Shown here: positions 6,190 through 8,186 of the stretch, piece after piece | Layout of the letters: each line of letters starts with the position of its first letter | Position numbering within the stretch: position 1 is the first letter of the stretch | Notes under the pieces: model-generated | What the model was told of the DNA's origin: nothing | Seen by the model: the letters and a program-made list of their open reading frames with translations, nothing else | Database searches by the model: none | Source: Pseudomonadota bacterium | GTDB lineage: Bacteria; Pseudomonadota; Alphaproteobacteria; Acetobacterales; Acetobacteraceae | Assembly (NCBI GenBank): GCA_021808185.1 | Contig: JAKBCB010000155.1 | Span: 1 to 8,186, forward strand | DNA length: 8,186 bases | Direction: 5' to 3' | Made by a program: the position numbers and the translations under genes

Positions 6190-7186
6190 ACAGGAAGTCG
6201 CGCAGCAGCGGCACCAGCGGCCGGTCGGCCGGCGGCATCGGGTAGTCGGCCAGCTTCTCCGGCCGCACCCAGGCGAGCGTCTGCCCCTCCAGCGGCTGCG
6301 GCGTGCCGCGCCAGCGGCGGCAGAGATAGAGCGGCATCAGCAGGTGGAAGGTCGGATAGGCGTGGGAGGCGAAGGCGAAGGCCGCCAGGCAGTTGCCGGC
6401 GACCGCGATGCCCAGCTCCTCGGCCAGTTCGCGGATCAGCGCGGCCTCGGGCGTTTCCCCCTCGTGCAGCTTGCCGCCGGGAAACTCCCACAATCCGGCC
6501 AGCTTCTTGCCTTCCGGCCGGCGGGTCAGCAGCACCCGCCCGTCGGTGTCGATCAGGGCGCAGGCGGCGACCAGCAGCAGCGGCGTGGCGGCGCCCGCGG
6601 CGGCGGGGCCGGCATCCGGCACGCCGAACAGATGCTCCCGCGTCGCGGCGAAATGCAGCACCGGCTGCTCGCCGCCGCGCGCCACGAAATGCTCCTGCCC
6701 GCGGCCGGTCATCTGCAGCCCGATCCGGCGCAGCACCGCGGCCGAGGCGGCGTTGTCGGTGGCGACCGTGGCGGTGATGCCGTCCAGGTCGAGATTGGCG
6801 AGCGCCCAGCGGGCGAGCCGGCCGGCCGCCTCGGTGGCGACCCCGTGGCCCCAGAACTTGCGGCCGACCCAGTAGCCCAGATGGCCGTCCCGCGCCCCGC
6901 GATCGACCCGCAGCCCGACGCCGCCGACGATCACCTCCCGCTCGCCCTCCTTGCCGGTGATGGCCAGATGGTAGGCGCGCCCCTCGGCCAGCGACCGGGC
7001 GGAGGAGGCGATCCACTCGTCGGCCAGCGCCCGCGGATAGGGGAACGGCACGGCGGCGAGCGCGCGGCACACTTCCCAGTCGTTGATCAGCCGGTGCAGC
7101 TCGGCGGCATCCTCCGCCCGGTAGGGGCGGAGCGTCAGCCGCTCGGTGGCGAGCGGGGCGAAGGCGGTCGTTGCGGTTTCGGTCAT
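6188..7186 (-). CDS. fusion protein: GNAT N-acetyltransferase + Nudix (MutT-like) hydrolase
   Basis: A 332-residue two-domain protein. The N-terminal domain (about 10-185) is a RimJ/RimL-type GNAT acetyltransferase: it starts LATERLTLRPYRAEDAAEL, has the acetyl-CoA-binding motif GYWVGRKFWGHGVATEA at 104-120, and ends with NAASAAVLRRIGLQ. After a short Ala/Gly/Pro linker (about 190-203) comes a MutT-type Nudix domain. Its complete Nudix box spans 238-260 (GKLHEGETPEAALIRELAEELGI, matching GX5EX7REUXEEXGU), preceded by RRPEGKKLAGLWEFPGG. The Nudix half should hydrolyse (deoxy)nucleoside triphosphates, possibly oxidised ones such as 8-oxo-dGTP. The acetyl acceptor of the GNAT half is unknown. 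Both catalytic motifs appear intact and one frame runs through the junction, so the fusion looks genuine. The start at 7186 has no clear Shine-Dalgarno sequence and lies 13 bp after the cupin stop. Confidence 0.94.
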   Translation of the reverse strand: MTETATTAFAPLATERLTLRPYRAEDAAELHRLINDWEVCRALAAVPFPYPRALADEWIASSARSLAEGRAYHLAITGKEGEREVIVGGVGLRVDRGARDGHLGYWVGRKFWGHGVATEAAGRLARWALANLDLDGITATVATDNAASAAVLRRIGLQMTGRGQEHFVARGGEQPVLHFAATREHLFGVPDAGPAAAGAATPLLLVAACALIDTDGRVLLTRRPEGKKLAGLWEFPGGKLHEGETPEAALIRELAEELGIAVAGNCLAAFAFASHAYPTFHLLMPLYLCRRWRGTPQPLEGQTLAWVRPEKLADYPMPPADRPLVPLLRDFL

Positions 7187-7199
7187 CGCGGGGGCGGCG

Positions 7200-7676
7200 T
7201 CACGGATGCCGGTGGATCGGATCGACCCAGTGAACCGCCTCGGGCTGCTCGGCCGCGGCGATGTCCAGATTGACCACCACCGCCTCGTTGTCGCTGCGGA
7301 CCAGCACGCATTCCAGCGGCTCGTCGCGGCTGGCGTTGATCTCCTGATGCGGGACGAACGGGGGCACGTAGATGAAATCGCCCGGCCCGGCCTCCGCCAC
7401 GTATTCCAGCCGGCTGCCCCAGCGCATGCGGGCGCGGCCGCGTACCACGTAGATCACGCTCTCCAGCGCGCCGTGATGATGTGCGCCGGTCCGGGCGTCG
7501 GGATGGATGCGCACCGTGCCGGCCCACAGCTTCTGCGCGCCGACGCGGGCGGCATTGATCGCGGCGGCACGCTCCATCCCCGGCGTCTGCGCCGTGTTGG
7601 GGTCGAGCTGGTCGCCGCGCACCACCCGCACGCCGTCCAGCCGCCAGTCACGGTCCGCGCCGTCCTGTCCGCTCAT
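7200..7676 (-). CDS. single-domain cupin protein
   Basis: A 158-residue protein with one cupin barrel. Cupin motif 1 is GAHHHGALESVIYVVRG at about 64-80, with ligands H66, H68 and E72. Motif 2 is PGDFIYVPPFVPHQEIN at 98-114, with H110. All four metal ligands are present, so it should bind a metal such as Fe2+, Mn2+ or Zn2+. Substrate and reaction cannot be told from the sequence; small cupins may be isomerases, dioxygenases or ligand-binding proteins. I prefer the start at 7676 (MSGQDGADRDW). An ATG at 7712 would add 12 residues (MPSRGAHATLPG) without a better ribosome site; neither start has a clear one. It is the first gene of the four-gene minus-strand run, so the run's promoter should lie in 7677-7820. 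Confidence 0.9.
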   Translation of the reverse strand: MSGQDGADRDWRLDGVRVVRGDQLDPNTAQTPGMERAAAINAARVGAQKLWAGTVRIHPDARTGAHHHGALESVIYVVRGRARMRWGSRLEYVAEAGPGDFIYVPPFVPHQEINASRDEPLECVLVRSDNEAVVVNLDIAAAEQPEAVHWVDPIHRHP

Positions 7677-7820
7677 GCCGGGCAATGTCGCGTGCGCCCC
7701 GCGCGATGGCAAGCGGCGCGGCCCGCGACGCAGCCGTGCTGCGCATCGGCGTGACCGGCGCGACGCACCGCGCCGTCATCCGTTGAGGCCGGACGCAGAC
7801 AAGACACGGAGCGTGACGAC
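7677..7820. other. divergent intergenic spacer between the cupin and glycine-rich protein genes
   Basis: These 144 bp should hold the promoters for both the minus-strand four-gene run and the plus-strand gene at 7821. I see no convincing -35/-10 pair. A TTGTCT on the minus strand near 7800 has no good -10 partner. The GC-rich sequence has several short inverted motifs, but none stands out. Confidence 0.35.
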
Positions 7821-8186
7821 ATGAAGGCAATTCTCCTCGCGGCGGCGGTGCTGATGATCGCCCCCGGACTCGCCCTGGCGCAGACCGGGGCGACCACCGG
7901 CGCCGGCACCGGCGCGGCCTCGGGCGGCGGCGGGACCATGCCGGGGCAGCCGGTGGGGCCGGGCAACACGCCGGGCGGCGCGCCCGCCGGCACGATGGGG
8001 CAGAGCGGCGCGGCCCCCGGCACCATGCAGCCCAACGGCGTGGGCGGGGCGGGCACCGCCGGCACGGGGCTGAACGCGCCGGGCGCCGGCGGGGCCGGCG
8101 GCGGCATGGGCGGCGGCGGGCTGATCGGCGGCATCGCGGGCATGCCCGGCGCCGGCGGTGCGGGCGCCGGCGGAATGGGTGCCGGC
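7821..8186 (+). CDS. exported glycine-rich low-complexity protein (3' end outside window)
   Basis: The frame is open from the ATG at 7821 to the window end (122 codons, no stop), with CGGAG 10 bases upstream as a ribosome site. It begins with a clear Sec signal peptide: MKAILLAAAVLMIAPGLALA, with a likely signal peptidase I cut after residue 20 (ALA before Q21). There is no lipobox cysteine. The mature part is dominated by Gly, Ala, Pro and Thr. It has three GTM units (GTMPGQ, GTMGQS, GTMQPN) and later Gly-rich runs such as GGAGGGMGGGGLIGGIAGMPG. It is predicted to be periplasmic or secreted, and probably disordered. I recognise no domain, so no function is proposed. The strong coding signal is the signal peptide; compositional bias alone would be weak evidence in such GC-rich DNA. 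Confidence 0.75.
   Translation, partial: MKAILLAAAVLMIAPGLALAQTGATTGAGTGAASGGGGTMPGQPVGPGNTPGGAPAGTMGQSGAAPGTMQPNGVGGAGTAGTGLNAPGAGGAGGGMGGGGLIGGIAGMPGAGGAGAGGMGAG
8082..8173 (+). repeat. repeated 11-mer GGCGCCGGCGG inside the glycine-rich gene
   Basis: The 11-mer GGCGCCGGCGG occurs exactly at 8082-8092, 8148-8158 and 8163-8173, each time encoding Gly-Ala-Gly-Gly in the same frame. Such repeats are prone to slippage and length change. They may continue past the window edge. Confidence 0.6.

Noticed and set aside
5343..6245. A 300-codon open frame on the plus strand, opposite the CinA-like gene
   Set aside because: The minus-strand gene has clear family motifs and a strong ribosome site; the plus-strand translation is His/Arg/Gly-rich and matches nothing I know.
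6180..7070. Long N-terminal extension of the CinA-like reading frame
   Set aside because: The extension is an alternative frame of the GNAT-Nudix gene, is Arg/Gly/Ala-rich, and precedes a strong ribosome site and ATG at 6179 where family similarity begins.
6344..7273. A 309-codon open frame on the plus strand, opposite the GNAT-Nudix gene
   Set aside because: The minus-strand frame contains both a GNAT motif and a perfect Nudix box; the opposite frame is low-complexity shadow.
7673..8143. A proline-rich minus-strand frame opposite the glycine-rich gene
   Set aside because: Pro-rich runs are the automatic reverse complement of Gly codons; the plus strand has a signal peptide and a ribosome site, while the minus strand has neither.

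Overview
The window is very GC-rich, with strong G/C preference at third codon positions. It carries an adjacent bolA, J-domain protein, cobS and cobT block. That block, the base composition and a GNAT-Nudix fusion gene point to an alphaproteobacterium, most likely from the Rhodospirillales/Acetobacteraceae side. The lineage is inferred from gene content, not from any marker gene. I see no tRNA, rRNA, CRISPR array, insertion sequence, phage or plasmid gene; this looks like ordinary chromosomal core/housekeeping DNA.

Layout. Bases 1-860 (+ strand): the C-terminal end of an NmrA-like NAD(P)-binding protein, a possible hairpin, and a small conserved protein of unknown function. Bases 861-912: a short convergent gap with a possible terminator hairpin. 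Bases 913-4497 (- strand): a run transcribed as J-domain protein, then cobS, then cobT. CobS and CobT are the AAA+ and von Willebrand A subunits of the aerobic cobaltochelatase; the large subunit CobN is not in the window. Bases 4498-4565: a 68-bp divergent intergenic region with striking two-fold symmetry, a palindromic TTGCAA at its exact centre and a CATATC on each side. I read it as a shared bidirectional promoter. Bases 4566-4871 (+): bolA.

Bases 4838-7676 (- strand): a tightly packed four-gene run, transcribed as cupin protein, GNAT-Nudix fusion, CinA-N/molybdopterin-binding-domain protein, then DUF2889 protein. The gaps are 13, 8 and 13 bp. The last gene overlaps bolA tail to tail by 34 bp. 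Bases 7677-7820 are a second divergent spacer. From 7821 to the window end (+) runs an unfinished gene for an exported, glycine-rich, low-complexity protein.

How the genes fit together. CobS and CobT form the ATPase complex that drives cobalt insertion into the corrin ring. The neighbouring J protein and BolA are usual companions in this group and suggest a link to chaperone and iron-sulfur/redox handling, but the sequence does not prove one. The four-gene run mixes nucleotide-pool cleaning (Nudix), acetyl transfer, a MoCF/CinA-like domain and a cupin; its common purpose is unclear. I found no clear novel system. The most notable item is the symmetric, apparently leaderless divergent promoter between the J-protein gene and bolA.
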